From positions 496,001 through 560,000 of the forward strand of contig JAGPXD010000003.1 in the NCBI GenBank assembly GCA_020746995.1: a DNA stretch of 64,000 bases. The letters are read 5' to 3'. Below, piece after piece: positions 40,340 through 51,793 of this stretch. Source of the DNA: Plectosphaerella cucumerina. Its lineage: Eukaryota; Ascomycota; Sordariomycetes; Glomerellales; Plectosphaerellaceae. The position numbers were made by a program, and so were the translations under genes. The notes under the pieces were generated by a model. It did no database searches and had not been told where the DNA came from. It was given only the letters and a program-made list of their open reading frames with translations. Every line of letters starts with the position of its first letter. The first letter of the stretch is position 1.

Positions 40340-42340
40340 ATGAGCGACCTCGAAGCTAGGGCCGACTCCAAGGAGGCTCACGACCTCCCGAACGAGGCGC
40401 GAAACGGCGACAGCGCGCGCGTCGCTGATGCTGCCGGCGCCAATGACTTGTCCATCTACCCCAAGGGCACCTTGGACCCCGTTTACGAGGCCAAGGCCAA
40501 GATTCTCAACAGGGCCGTAAGTGCAACCGACTTCAGGGCCTCCGAACAAGTCATGACGGCATCGTTGTCTGGGTGCATGCCCGCAGCACTCAACTGCCAT
40601 GACCCCTGTCCCTGCTCCCGCGCTTCGGGGGAGCTTTCCGGGGCGATTCCAAGGGGCTTCCCCAGACCTTGATCGCAGTGGGGGATCCCGTGCTAACTCG
40701 ACGGGGCCGCCAGGTCCAAGATATCGGCATGGGATGGTATCAGTGGCAGTTGTTCATCGTCATCGGGTTCGGCTGGGCAGCCGACAACATGTGGCCGATC
40801 GTGACTTCAGTGAGTCGCGACATGCAAGAGGATAGGCGTGTGTGTTCGGAGACTTATGTTGTGCAGCTCATCTTCACGCCCATCACCAACGAGTTTGGAC
40901 CCAACAGGCCGCCGCTGCTCACGCTGTCGCAGAACATTGGGCTGTTGGCGGGCGCGACCTTTTGGGGTTTCGGGTGTGATATCTTCGGTCGACGATGGGC
41001 ATTCAACATAACGCTTGGCCTTACGGGTGAGTCTATTTACAGGTGCTTCACTACATAGCAGTGACTGACAACCCTGGCCACAGCCTTCTGGGGCCTGATC
41101 GCTGGCAGCGCCCCTAATTTTGCGGCCATCGGCTCCTTCGCAGCGCTCTGGTCATTCGGTGTTGGTGGCAACTTGCCAGTCGACTCGGCCATCTTCCTCG
41201 AGTTTCTCCCCGGCTCGCACCAGTACCTCCTGACAGTGCTGTCGATCGACTGGGCGCTCGCGCAACTGCTCACGACGCTCGTGGCCTGGCCACTGCTCGG
41301 CAACTTAACGTGCCAGCAGGACGCTGTGTGCACGCGAGGCGACAACATGGGCTGGCGGTACTTCACCATCACCATGGGTGGCATCACTACGCTCATGTTC
41401 CTTGGACGCTTTGTGCTATTTAAGATCTTCGAATCGCCCAAGTACCTCATGGGCAAAGGTCGCGACGCTGAAGCTGTTCAGGTCGTGCACGAAGTTGCGC
41501 GGCGCAATGGTCGGTCGACAAACCTCACGCTTGCCGATCTCCAGGCGTGTGAGCCCGAGGGATATGTTCGCACCGGCTCGGCGACTGCCCAGGCTGCTGT
41601 GAAAAGGCAGCTGGCCAAGTTTGACGCTTCACATATTCGCGCTCTATTCGCGACTCGCAAACTGGGGCTCAGTACTGGCCTTATCATGGCCATTTGGGCG
41701 CTGATCGGGCTTGGGTACCCGCTGTACAACGCGTACATCCCCTACATCCAGGCGACACGGGGCGCCGACTTTGGCGACGGCAGCACGTATCGGACATACC
41801 GCGACAGCCTCATCATTGCGGTGCTGGGCGTTCCTGGAGCACTGTTGGGCGGCTGGCTTGTCGAGCGCCGGGTCATTGGTCGCAAGGGCACGCTGGCTGT
41901 GTCGACGGTGCTGACGGGCGTGTTCCTGTACTGCTCGACGACGGCGCTGACGAGCGACGCACTCCTTGGGTGGAACTGGTGGGTTCAGTTTGTCGCTTTT
42001 GACCACGGTCACGTACTAACGATGCCTGCAGCGCATTCAACTTCACCTCAAACGTGATGTACGCGGTGCTCTATGGCTTCACGCCGGAGCTGTTCCCGAC
42101 GCCGCAGCGTGGTACTGGCAATGCGCTGGCCGCTGTGTGCAACCGAGTGTTTGGCATCATGGCGGTGAGTGACATCCCCCTGACGCCCCTGAACGCATAC
42201 TGATAGGATAGCCTATTGTCGCCATGTTTGCGAATCTTGAGACAGCGGCGCCGGTCTACACAAGCGGCGCACTCTTCATTGCTGGTGGCCTGCTTGTCAT
42301 TGCGTTGCCATTTGAGTCGCGGGGCAAGGCAGCCCTGTAG
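40340..42340 (+). CDS. MFS transporter, sugar-porter/SV2-like fungal family
   Basis: Six exons (40340-40516, 40714-40809, 40867-41026, 41084-41978, 42032-42164, 42212-42340) give 529 residues. A hydrophilic N-terminus of about 60 residues leads into GMGWYQWQLFIVIGFGW (helix 1) and a first-half signature GCDIFGRRWAFNITL. A long central loop is polar. The second half ends in LYGFTPELFPTPQRGTGNAL, the family's RGTG motif. Intron 5 (41979-42031) restores LGWN-C-AFNFTSN. Reading through it would stop the protein early. Substrate cannot be told from sequence. Confidence 0.88.
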
Positions 42341-43327
42341 GCGCAGAGAATCATCATCAGTTTGGAGCTGTCCAAGACGTCCTTTGATACCCTCGCTCTT
42401 CGGCCGCGGACAGTGGGACGAATGTCCGGGCCGAGCCAAATACACCACCCTCCGGATGATAGCCGTCCTCGGGGCTCTCAAGCCCGCGGGCTGTCGTGCC
42501 ATTTTGTGGCCGAAGTGAAATCCATTCTCGTGCCTCTCGTGAACCCCTCATCGACCTGCCCGACTGGGACATCGCCCCTGTCAGTGCTCCAGTGAACAGA
42601 CGCCCCGTCGTCATGTTCCCCGCGCTTCAGGGCAGTGATGAAGAGTGGAAGCCGCCGACGAACCACATCTGCCGACGCCATGCGTACGCTATAGAACCGC
42701 CGGAGTCGGAGATTACCCTCGACAGATCCCAAGACTTTGACCTCGCCATCTTGGCAACGGCCAACCTCCTCCTCTCCCCTCCTCCTCCCACAATACAACC
42801 TTCTCACTCCGCCTGCCAAGCTTCCTCGTCGACAATTGACTCGTCTTATCGCGGCCGCCCCGCCGCTGTCCCCCGCTCCTCACCCCGCCGCCGTTGCCAG
42901 CTGCCCTTTCGAGTCTCGTTCGCCAATGCTGTAGATCCGCGCCCTGCGACGACCGTGACATTGCAGCCTCTCGGTGCGCCGATCTGGCCTCCGCGCGCCA
43001 ATCTCTCTTCTCCTGTTTTCCGCGCACCTCCTCTTCCAATGTGCCATTGACGAATGGCGAGCAGGCCCGGCCGTCCTTTGGGACCCGCGATGATGGCACC
43101 GCGTCGAACCGAGGGACGCCTCGCAGCACTTGGCGGCCTTTGGTGCGCCTGGCTATCGGGTTGTTCGCCGATGGGAGTACGCCGGCGGCGAGGGGAGGGG
43201 ACGCTCTCGTCGCACGAGGCGGGAGTATAAGAGGCAAACGACCCGGTTGGGCTGCATCGTCATCGTTTGCGCGCCACCTTTGTTCTGAAGCCTCGCCTCG
43301 CCTCGAACTCCTGTCTGTCTGCCCATC
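42341..43327. other. Upstream region of the carboxypeptidase gene
   Basis: No gene seen. TATAAG at 43227-43232 lies 101 bases before the next ATG. Confidence 0.5.
43227..43232 (+). promoter_or_regulatory. TATA-like element of the carboxypeptidase gene
   Basis: TATAAG 101 bases before ATG 43328, followed by a pyrimidine-rich leader. Confidence 0.35.
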
Positions 43328-45094
43328 ATGCTGTCCAAGACCGGCCTCGTCGGCCTCACGCTGCTCTCGGCCGCCAGCGCCGTGCAGTACGGCTACAACC
43401 ACGTCACTGTGCGCCAGGACCCTGAGATCGTCGCCGCCAACTTCCCCGACGTCGACATCGACCTGTACTCGCCCGCCTTCCTGAATAAGGACGGTCGCCT
43501 GGATGGGTTCCCTGATGGCACCGAGGGCCCGACGTCGCACGCCGACATGGAGGCCTTCATGGAGGACGTCGCATCGCGTAACGACTACATGACCTACCGC
43601 ACTGCCAACTTCACCTCGGAGGAGGGCCGCTCGTTCCCCTACGTCCACCTCTCTGGCACCGGCGCCGCGCCTTGCGCCCGTCGTCGCGCTGCTGAGGGCA
43701 AGGTCCGCGTCTGGGTTCAGGGCGCTGCCCATGGCAACGAGCCGGCTGGTGATGAGTCGCTGCTGGCGCTGCTGGGCAAGTTTGACAAGGAGCCCAAGTG
43801 GGCAGCGGAGATCCTGGAGAAGGTTGAGGTTGTCGTGATGCCGCGTTACAACCCGGATGGCGTGTACTACTTCCAGGTGAGTCGAGCATGCTTCTTTGTG
43901 GGATACCCAGTCTGACGACTTTCAGCGCGCCCTGGCCACCAACTTTGACCCCAACCGCGATCACATCAAGCTTGCCCGCCAGCAGACCAGGAGCATCAAG
44001 CAGCTCCTTGGCGACTTCAACCCGCACGTCATCATCGACATGCACGAGTATGGCGTAGGTTTTCCAAACCCCATCTGTTAAATGCCATGTACTGACATCT
44101 TCCCCAGGCCTCGACCAGCTACGGCCGCTACAACCACGGCTCCGATGGCCTCTTCTCCGCCGCCAAGAACCTTAACATCAACGAAGACATTCGCAAGCTG
44201 TCCGAAGAGCTCTTCGCCAAGAACATCGGCAGCGCCATGGAAGATGCCGGTCTGCGCTGGGAGCCCTACGTCACGGGCTCGAGCAGCACCAACCCTGACT
44301 TCCGTCCCACGTGAGCCTCCCCTTCTTCACCTTCTCTTCATCAAGTCCTGACATCTCTCAGCTGGGCCGAGGCTGGCACCGACGGCAAGATCGGCCGCAA
44401 CGCCATGGGTCTTACCCAGAGTGTTACCTTCCTCATCGAGATGCGCGGCATCTTCCTCGCGGACCAGGAGTTCCAGCGTCGCACCGCTTCGGGCCTTGTC
44501 ATGACCACCGCCATCCTCCAGACGGCCGCCGACAACGCCGACTCGGTCTACTCGACCATCGAAGAGGGCCGCGCCGCCTTCTCCTCCTCCACCGACGACA
44601 TCATCCTCACCGACAGCCCGACCACCGAGCAGCGCCTCTTCACAATGGTCGACTACACCAACGGCTCCCTCGTCCAGCTCCCCGTCACATTCCGCTCCAC
44701 CACCCCCGCCGTCGCCAACCTCACCCGCGCCCGGCCCGAGGCCTACCTCATCCCCGTCGCGTGGGCCGATCTCGCCGAGCGTCTGCGCGTCGCTGGACTA
44801 GAAGTCGAAACCCTCGCGGAGCCGTGGACGGGAGAGGTCGAGGCGCTTACTATCACCTCGACGAGGTTCGACTCGGGATACTACGAGGGCGCGGTACGCG
44901 TTACTGCTACCACGGAGACGAAGAAGAGGACCCTGGGACTGCCGGCTGGTAGTTTCAAGGTGAGCACGCGTCAGCAGAATGCGGCGCTGGCTTTTATTGC
45001 GCTGGAGCCGGAGAATATTGATAGCTATGTGAGCTTTAATGTTGTGCCGGTGGCGAGGGGGGATGAGTACCCTATCTTCAGGGTTATGGCGTAG
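43328..45094 (+). CDS. Secreted zinc carboxypeptidase, M14 family
   Basis: Exons 43328-43876, 43926-44054, 44108-44310 and 44362-45094 (introns of 49, 53 and 51 bases) give 537 residues. A signal peptide covers about the first 18 residues (MLSKTGLVGLTLLSAASA). The zinc site starts with H135-G-N-E138 in QGAAHGNEPAG. The third ligand is probably the His in VIIDMHEYG, and the catalytic Glu lies in TFLIEMRGIF. Arg in PRYNPDG corresponds to the substrate-binding region. The enzyme trims C-terminal residues or small peptides outside the cell or in the vacuole. A C-terminal domain of about 150 residues follows the peptidase fold. Confidence 0.9.
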
Positions 45095-45464
45095 AAAAGC
45101 ATAGATTTGCAAATACATATGCCAGCTTGGAGAGCAAAGATCACTCGAATTTGCTTGGTGATTTGTCCTCTGAAGCTGCCCCGAGATGCCCCTGACTATC
45201 GCCATCTGAACCCCTGATGCCTCCAACACTCCGCCACCGGCCCGGCCCCGTTGCCGGTTCCAGCGCATCGCCGGCGCCGAGCCCGGGACCACAGGCGACC
45301 CACGCGCTAAATGTTTCTGAAAGATTCCACGACATTCAGGCCCCTGTCTTCGAAGGGCGCGACTTCAGCGACATCTCTCTGAAGTATACATCAGGTTGAG
45401 AGCCCAACTCTTCTTGTCATCCATCAGTTGAGGACCACGCCCCGTTCATACCTGCATTACCACC
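45095..45464. other. Intergenic region before the TatD gene
   Basis: Short region with the promoter of the TatD gene; no gene seen. Confidence 0.5.
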
Positions 45465-46513
45465 ATGGCCACATATCTCCTCAAGGGGCTGCCGACCGAG
45501 GCGCCAGCGAAGCCATCAAAACCCCTCAGATACGCCGATGTAGGACAACACCTTATCCCCCTCAACCCTCACCATGCTGATACTCTTAGGTCGCCGTGAC
45601 GGCGACAGCCAAAGAATTCGCCGGCTGCTACCGCGGCGACAAGCAATACCATCCTCCAGACTTTGACGCCGTCCTGGACCGAGCACAGGCCGCCGGCGTT
45701 GAGAAGATCATGCTCACTGGCATGTCCCTGGCCGACGTCCCCGTCAACCTTGCCATCGCCGCATCTCGCCCCTCGCAATGCTTCGTCACCATCGGCATCC
45801 ACCCCTACCACGCCGCAGAGCCTGACTCGGCAGAAGGCGGCGAGGATGCCTACTTCTCCCAGCTTGAGGAATCCGTCAAGAGTGCCCTTGCTCTTTCTCC
45901 TTCCCCCCTCGCTGCGTTTGGCGAACTAGGTCTCGACTGGGACAGGACTGCTGTCGCTTCCAAAGAAGCCCAGCTACGCACCTTCAAACGACAGCTCGAT
46001 CTTTACGTCTCCATAGGCCTCGATCTCCCCCTCTTCCTGCACTGCCGCGCCGCCTACGACGACTTCGTCTCCGTCATCACCCCCTATCTCGACCGCCTCC
46101 CGCGTCGCGGGCTGGTCCACTCCTTCGTCGGCTCCGCCGCGCAGATGCGCGGTCTCGTCAACATGGGTCTCGACGTGAGCGTCAACGGCTTCGCTTTCAG
46201 CGACCGCGAGAGTCTCGAGATGGTGAGGGAAGTGCCGCTGGACAAGCTGCAGATCGAGACGGACGCGCCGTGGGGGGAGATTGCGGCGTCGTCGGAGGTG
46301 GCGAAGAGGTACTTGGCCAAGGCGGGGCCGTTGCCGCCGAGTAAGAAGAGGGATAAGTTCGAGATGGGGGTCATGGTGAAGACGAGGAATGAGAGCTGTT
46401 TATTGGAGAGGGTTGCTTTTGTGGTGGCGGGGCTCAAGGGGGTCACGGTTGAGGAGGTTGCTGAGGCGGCGTGGAGGAATAGTGTTGATATGTTTGGACT
46501 GGGAGAAAGGTGA
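45465..46513 (+). CDS. TatD-family metal-dependent deoxyribonuclease
   Basis: Exons 45465-45539 and 45590-46513 (50-base intron) give 332 residues. After splicing the start reads LRYADVAVTATAKEFAG, replacing the usual DxHxH opening of the amidohydrolase fold with D-V-A-V. Other metal-binding segments are intact: GIHPYHA, AFGELGLDWDR, LPLFLHCRAAYDDF, RGLVHSFVGS and LQIETDAPWGE. TatD enzymes act as 3'-5' exonucleases in DNA repair and apoptotic DNA degradation. The altered first motif is typical of a fungal sub-branch that I recall, but it may weaken metal binding. Confidence 0.85.
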
Positions 46514-46588
46514 TGAAAAGCTGGTGATTCATAGCGCAAAGAGTCCTGACAGTCTCCTTGGAGGGACAGACTACCCAGCTGGCGAACC

Positions 46589-47216
46589 TTATAACATGCT
46601 CGACTCGGGCGGGAGTCGAGTATGTAGGTCCAGCACAAAGTTTCCCTTGCTTTTCGACCTCGAATCTGTTTCCTCCAACAGCTTCAGCAACGCAGTCTTA
46701 GCATACGGCTTGTCACAAAAACCATCTCGCTCAGTCCTTTGGCGACCGGGAAGATCTGGGGCATGGCGTGGCCGGTGAACCCGCCCATGATGAACACGCC
46801 TTCCCGTCCCGGAACCTTTCCAAGCCGCGGCAGGCGATCAGCAGAATAGCCCATGACTGTTGAAAGAAGTCAGTTCAAGACAAAATTTCTTGAGGATCCT
46901 CCCCTGTCAAGAGGGATGCTCCGGAGTGCCCAGCTCCGATGATCAGTATGTCGCATTCCGAGGGCAAGTTATCCGTGGATCGATGATTGTCCAGCGGCAT
47001 GGGAGAGCTTCGCCAACACGACGACATGCCCCCAGGGGCGGGAAAGGGTTTCGGGGCATTTCTCAAGCTGTGCCACAACAGTTGGCTGTTTTTCGGTTCC
47101 GTTATCAAAGTTGTCTTGTGATCACTAATGCGGACAGAGAACGGAGGGCATCCCCCCTCGTTATCAACTGATGACGACACATCGGGGTACCTAGTACGTA
47201 AAGACTGATAGCTCAA
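46589..47216 (-). pseudogene. Remnant of a FAD-dependent oxidoreductase
   Basis: The N-terminal end survives at 47216-46876: WHSLRNAPKPF, then PMPLDNHRSTDNLPSECDIL and IIGAGHSGASL, the usual substrate loop and FAD-binding start of a fungal DAO-type oxidoreductase. The next recognisable protein is the C-terminal end at 46862-46589: VMGYSADRLPRLGKVPGREG, then GGFTGHAMPQIFPVAKGLSEMV. A one-base shift then leads into CDKPYAKTALLKLLEETDSR and the normal-looking tail. The middle of the gene, several hundred residues, is missing, and the two ends are in different frames. This is an internal deletion plus a frameshift, so a dead gene. Confidence 0.7.
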
Positions 47217-47608
47217 TAACGGATATCTTGGAGGCTCTGGTGGACATCAGTTATCTCGCGAACATGAGGGCTACGCGATGCTAGATGCTACCGGCGCTCG
47301 AGAAGTTCGCACCAGACACATAGAGAAAGACTCATTTGCCGGTTTGCCCCCTTGAGACACTCACGACTTCATCTTTCCTTCAGACTTACCCTTTCCAGCC
47401 TAAAATTAGCAGTCAAGACCTTTAATTACCTTACTGTACTTGCTACGAATGCTCATATTACACGGGCATGGGATGACTAACGGCCTGCATGGCAGGTGCA
47501 TAAGCTCGGAGCCTGGAATTGTCTCGTGCCTCGCTGAAATTGATGTGCTGACAGTCACCCCTCTTTCTTCTGATTTCTCTTCAGCAGCTCGCAAGATTGA
47601 TATCGAAG
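47217..47608. other. Intergenic region before the NACHT-ankyrin gene
   Basis: No gene or element seen. Confidence 0.4.
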
Positions 47609-50600
47609 ATGAAGAAGCTGGCGAGCGGTTGGGGACGTCTTCGGGACAGATCCAGAAGTCGCAGTCACAGTCGAACTCCGTCTGCAGCGGGCAGCTACGA
47701 TGGCCACGGACGACAAGAATCCGCCGAGTCCTCGCGCCTCGTTCCTGGAACGGTGGCTGTACCTTCAACGATCGCACTTTCCACGACTGCCCCGACGACA
47801 GAAGCAGACATTCCCCACGCCCCGACATCAGACGGCGAAGACGCAGGGGTGCTTGATCCGTTGAAAAGCCCGGCGTCTCATCAAGACGACGCGCCATCGT
47901 TTGGCAGCAGGCATTCGATTCCCTCTGCGAAGACCAACCAGAGCTCATGAGCAACGCTGAGGCTTTCCTCAAGGACCAGGCCAATCTCCCCCAGGAGGGC
48001 AACATGCACGATCGCCTTGCCGACATCGCGACGGCACAAAAGGCCAAGTTCCAGAACAAGCAATGGAAGTTCCAGTGGCTCGGCAAGCCTCAAGTTGTCC
48101 GCGAGAAAGTCGAAAGTGTCATCGAGCTCGCCAATCAGTGGGCAAGTCTCATTTCGGCCGGCATGAGTCTGGCCCCTCCATACGTCTCGATTCCGTGGTC
48201 GGCCGTTACAGCACTCCTGCCGATGATGATGAACGACGCCCAAGAGCACAAAGGGTCAATCGATGGTCTTGAATCCATAGCCAGGCTTGTTCTCAGCTAC
48301 CAACTCGCCGAGGGTGTCTTCTTGGGCCGAGGTCAAGAAGCCCGCGAGGCATACGCCAAAGCTGTCCTCGACTTGTACAAATTGGTCCTCGAATACCAAG
48401 CAAAGGCCATCGAGTTCCTGGGTGTATCGACGCTCAGACGCCTGGGGCGGAACGCCATGGGTTCGTCGGTCTGGAAGGACATGCCGGGAGTCATTGCCGC
48501 CAAGGATGACGAAGTTCGACGATCTCTGAACTTCAAGGCCATGGAAGATCAAATGGCTGGTTTTTCTTCGCTCAAAGATATTCTGCAACGCCAAGAAGAG
48601 AAGATCGACGCACTTATCGATACTTCGATCGCAACCACGGACGAGGTCAGGGAGATCATGACCTGGGTCTCCAGCATTCCCGTCGAGACCGATCACGCCG
48701 ACGTCCGTCTCAAACTGGGAGAAGGCCACTTCGCATCTGGTCAATGGTTCCTCCACGACCTCCAGGTTGAGTCCTGGATGCAATGGGAGAAGGGCTGCCG
48801 CCATCTGTGGCTTCGCGGCGGCATGGGCACCGGCAAGAGCTCGCTGACGTCAATGCTCATTGAGAACCTCTTTAAATCGCCGGATGGAGTCGTCGCCATC
48901 TTTTACTGCTCCAGGAAGATCGACGAGAAGGCCCAGGCCTTCATGCAGCGGAACAGCGGTGTCAGCGTCATACGAGCTCTCCTCGCCCAAAGTGCCGTTT
49001 CGACGGACGGCACCCAGGTTTACGATGGCGTTAAGAGGAGATACAATCGTGACAAGAAGAGGGCTCTCAGCGGCTTCGCATTGTCGGCGGAGGATTGTCT
49101 GCTCCTCCTTGGCGAGATGATCCTGAATCAGCCCGGAACACGCTTCACCGTCGCCATCGACGCCTTGGACGAATGTGAAGACCACGACGAGCTTTTGGAG
49201 ATGTTGCAGAAGCTTGCAGCCGCTGACAACCTGCGCTTCTTTTTCTCCAGCCGTTTCGAAGTCAGAGTCAGGAGCGTTTTCCCTGCGGCCAAGGATGTCA
49301 CCATTCTGTCGCAGAACACGGCCGATATCGACCGCTTCTTGGATGTGGAGATTTCTCGCCGCCGAGACGGCTGCGGCATCACTGATGCCCAAGTCTTGAG
49401 ACTCAGGCAGATTCTCAGGGACAGGTCCAACGGAATGTAAGATTTGGTGTTTCCGGGGAATTCGAACTACCCGGGCTTCAGCTTACTCCGGAGTCAACAG
49501 GTTCCTCTGGGTTAAGATTCAAGTCAATCGCTTCCTCGACCCCATCAAATCGCGCAGGACCCGTCTTGAGTCCGACATCGCGCTGCGTCTTCAGGCCCTC
49601 GAAGATTTTCCTGCAGCCGGAGAGGAACTTCTCAAGGCTGCATACGACGACGAGTACAACAGGGCCACGGCATCAGGCCTTGAACCCAGCCGGGCCACCG
49701 CAGTTGTTTCAGCCCTTCGATGGGTGCTCTCTGCATTTAGGCCCCTGACTCTCAAGGAACTCACTTACGCCGTCTCTGTGAACCATGAAGTCGACCCTAC
49801 TCCTCGCGGCGCCTCGGAAGGCGATCTCCTCGAGTTCTGCAGCAACTTCATTCTGGAGGATACCACCGGCATTATGCAGCTTGCTCATCTGTCTGCGCGA
49901 CATTACCTGGAGGCTCGAATCCCTCCGGACTTCCTGCCGGGAGCAGCCCACTTGGAAGCAGCTCTGACGAGCCTCTATTTCAGGCGCACGTTGGACTATG
50001 GCCAACATTTGTTTCAGGACACCCAGGTCGTGCAACGCGGCGACTTTGCGCTCACCAAAGCCTTCTACGACTATGTTGAGACGTACTGGTGGAGCCACTG
50101 CCAACAGGCACATGATAGCAACCTGATCGGTGCCCTCATTGACTCCAGTTACGTGGTTGCACAAACGGACGTGGGTCATCACAAACACATTCGTCAAAAT
50201 ACAGACGATGGCAGCAATTTTGTGTTTGATCTGCTGGAAATACTCAGCGATACCGGAAGGTACGATGCTGAGTTCACCATTTCTTCCAGCATTGCACAGA
50301 ACGCCAACTTGGTTTCGACAGATGCAAACGGCAACACGGCCCTTCATCATATCATCCGACTACGCATAGAGCGCGGCATCGAGGCCCTCATCAGAGGCGG
50401 CGTTTCAATCGATGCCAAAAACGGTCAAGGAAACTCTGCTCTGCATTTGGCAGCCATGTACGGGCTTGACGAGGGCACTCGGGTGCTCCTGGAGTCAGGC
50501 GCAGCAAGAGACTGCAGAAACAATCATGGACAAACGCCGCTGCATCTTTCCATCATCTTCGGCCATCTGGACGTCTTTGAAACGCTTTTTGCATCTGGAG

Positions 50601-51793
50601 CCGATGCTCTGGCCCAAGACCACCACAGAAACACACCCTTGCACTATGCCGCTCAATGGGAGTGCGAACAGGCTGTGAGTCTGATACTCTCGGATGGCTA
50701 CAATCCTGACGGCATCAACTATGATGGCGACAATGCTCTGGGAATCGCCATCAAGGGAGGCCAAGAGAGGCTGATTCGAAAGCTGGTACGCCATGGCGCT
50801 AAGATCCGGAATCAAGATGTCGCAGACGCTCAACGAAGAGGGCTTGCGAGACTATTGACATCAGAAGCAGAGGTTGACCGGCATCATAACTCAAACACAC
50901 GCAAACTGGATTCCGAAACAAGAGTCGAAGTCAGCCCTGAGACCCCTGTTTGCGAAGATTGCAATGTGGCCCGATGGCTTAGTGCAAGAAAGGGAGTGCC
51001 ACACGAGCACAAAAGGTCTCTCAGCAACCTTCGAGCATCTGCCACCAAGTGCTCCATGTGCCGTTTCTTCGCCGATCAAATCGCCGCTCATGCAATTTCG
51101 GGATCCAATTTCGAGAAGACAGGCTTGTTTGTTACACTCCAGCTTCACTCCGACACGCCCTGGGGAGAGTCTGCCACAGACACGCTGTCCTTGTCCGTCG
51201 GTGACCTCGTGACACTGACATGGGAGCTCTGCTTCGGCCCATCTTCACGTAAGTTACAACTTGTCCTGATATTGGCTATGGGCAGCCTTGCTAACCTAAA
51301 TGAAGCTGATATGCCCGAGCCGGTCGTACCGTGGCTCACGGGTCGGATCATCAACCCGCAGCCCACGTCACGACAGACTTCCAGGATGCTTCGAAGTTGG
51401 ATCGACGACTGTGAATCATCACGCCAACAATGCAAAAGCGACAACACTACGTGGCGAGCTCCCACTAGATTGATCGATATCGGGCTTGACGACTCTTCCC
51501 CCCCACGCTTGGTCGAGTTCAATCCGGACGATCAAGTACGGTACGTGTTCATGTGGTATCAATGGGGTGAAAATTGGGAGGAAGACTTCCCCAAATCGTC
51601 CTACTTGAGGCTCGAGAACATCGATATGATGAAGCACAAGATCGACACTATGACACTACCGGTCTCCATATCCGATGGTCTCTTCATCGTACGCTCGGCC
51701 GGCGAGCGCTACCTTTGGGTCCAGCCTCTCTGCGTCGCGGCAGATTCATTCCTCGACTGGGAAAGGGAGGATGCTTTCATGTCGTCGCTGTAA
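47609..51793 (+). CDS. NACHT-ankyrin STAND receptor with C-terminal, truncated HET domain
   Basis: The secure exons are about 47869-49436, 49501-51248 and 51306-51793 (introns 49437-49500 and 51249-51305). The N-terminal end is less sure: an RS-rich frame from ATG 47609 (MKKLASGWGRLRDRSRSRSH) must be joined to a frame beginning about 47857, perhaps by intron 47759-47868. The NACHT N-terminal segment starts VWQQAFDSLCEDQPELMSN. Walker A GGMGTGKS lies at 48817-48840 and Walker B AIDALDEC at about 49153-49176. About five ankyrin repeats span 50300-50850 (GNSALHLAAMYG, GQTPLHLSIIFG, NTPLHYAAQW). Then comes a HET-type segment: CEDCNVARW, PTRLIDIG, YVFMWYQWGE and GERYLWVQPLCVAAD. A TAA at 51791-51793 ends it inside the HET domain. 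HET domains trigger incompatibility cell death; whether this one works is doubtful. Confidence 0.8.
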
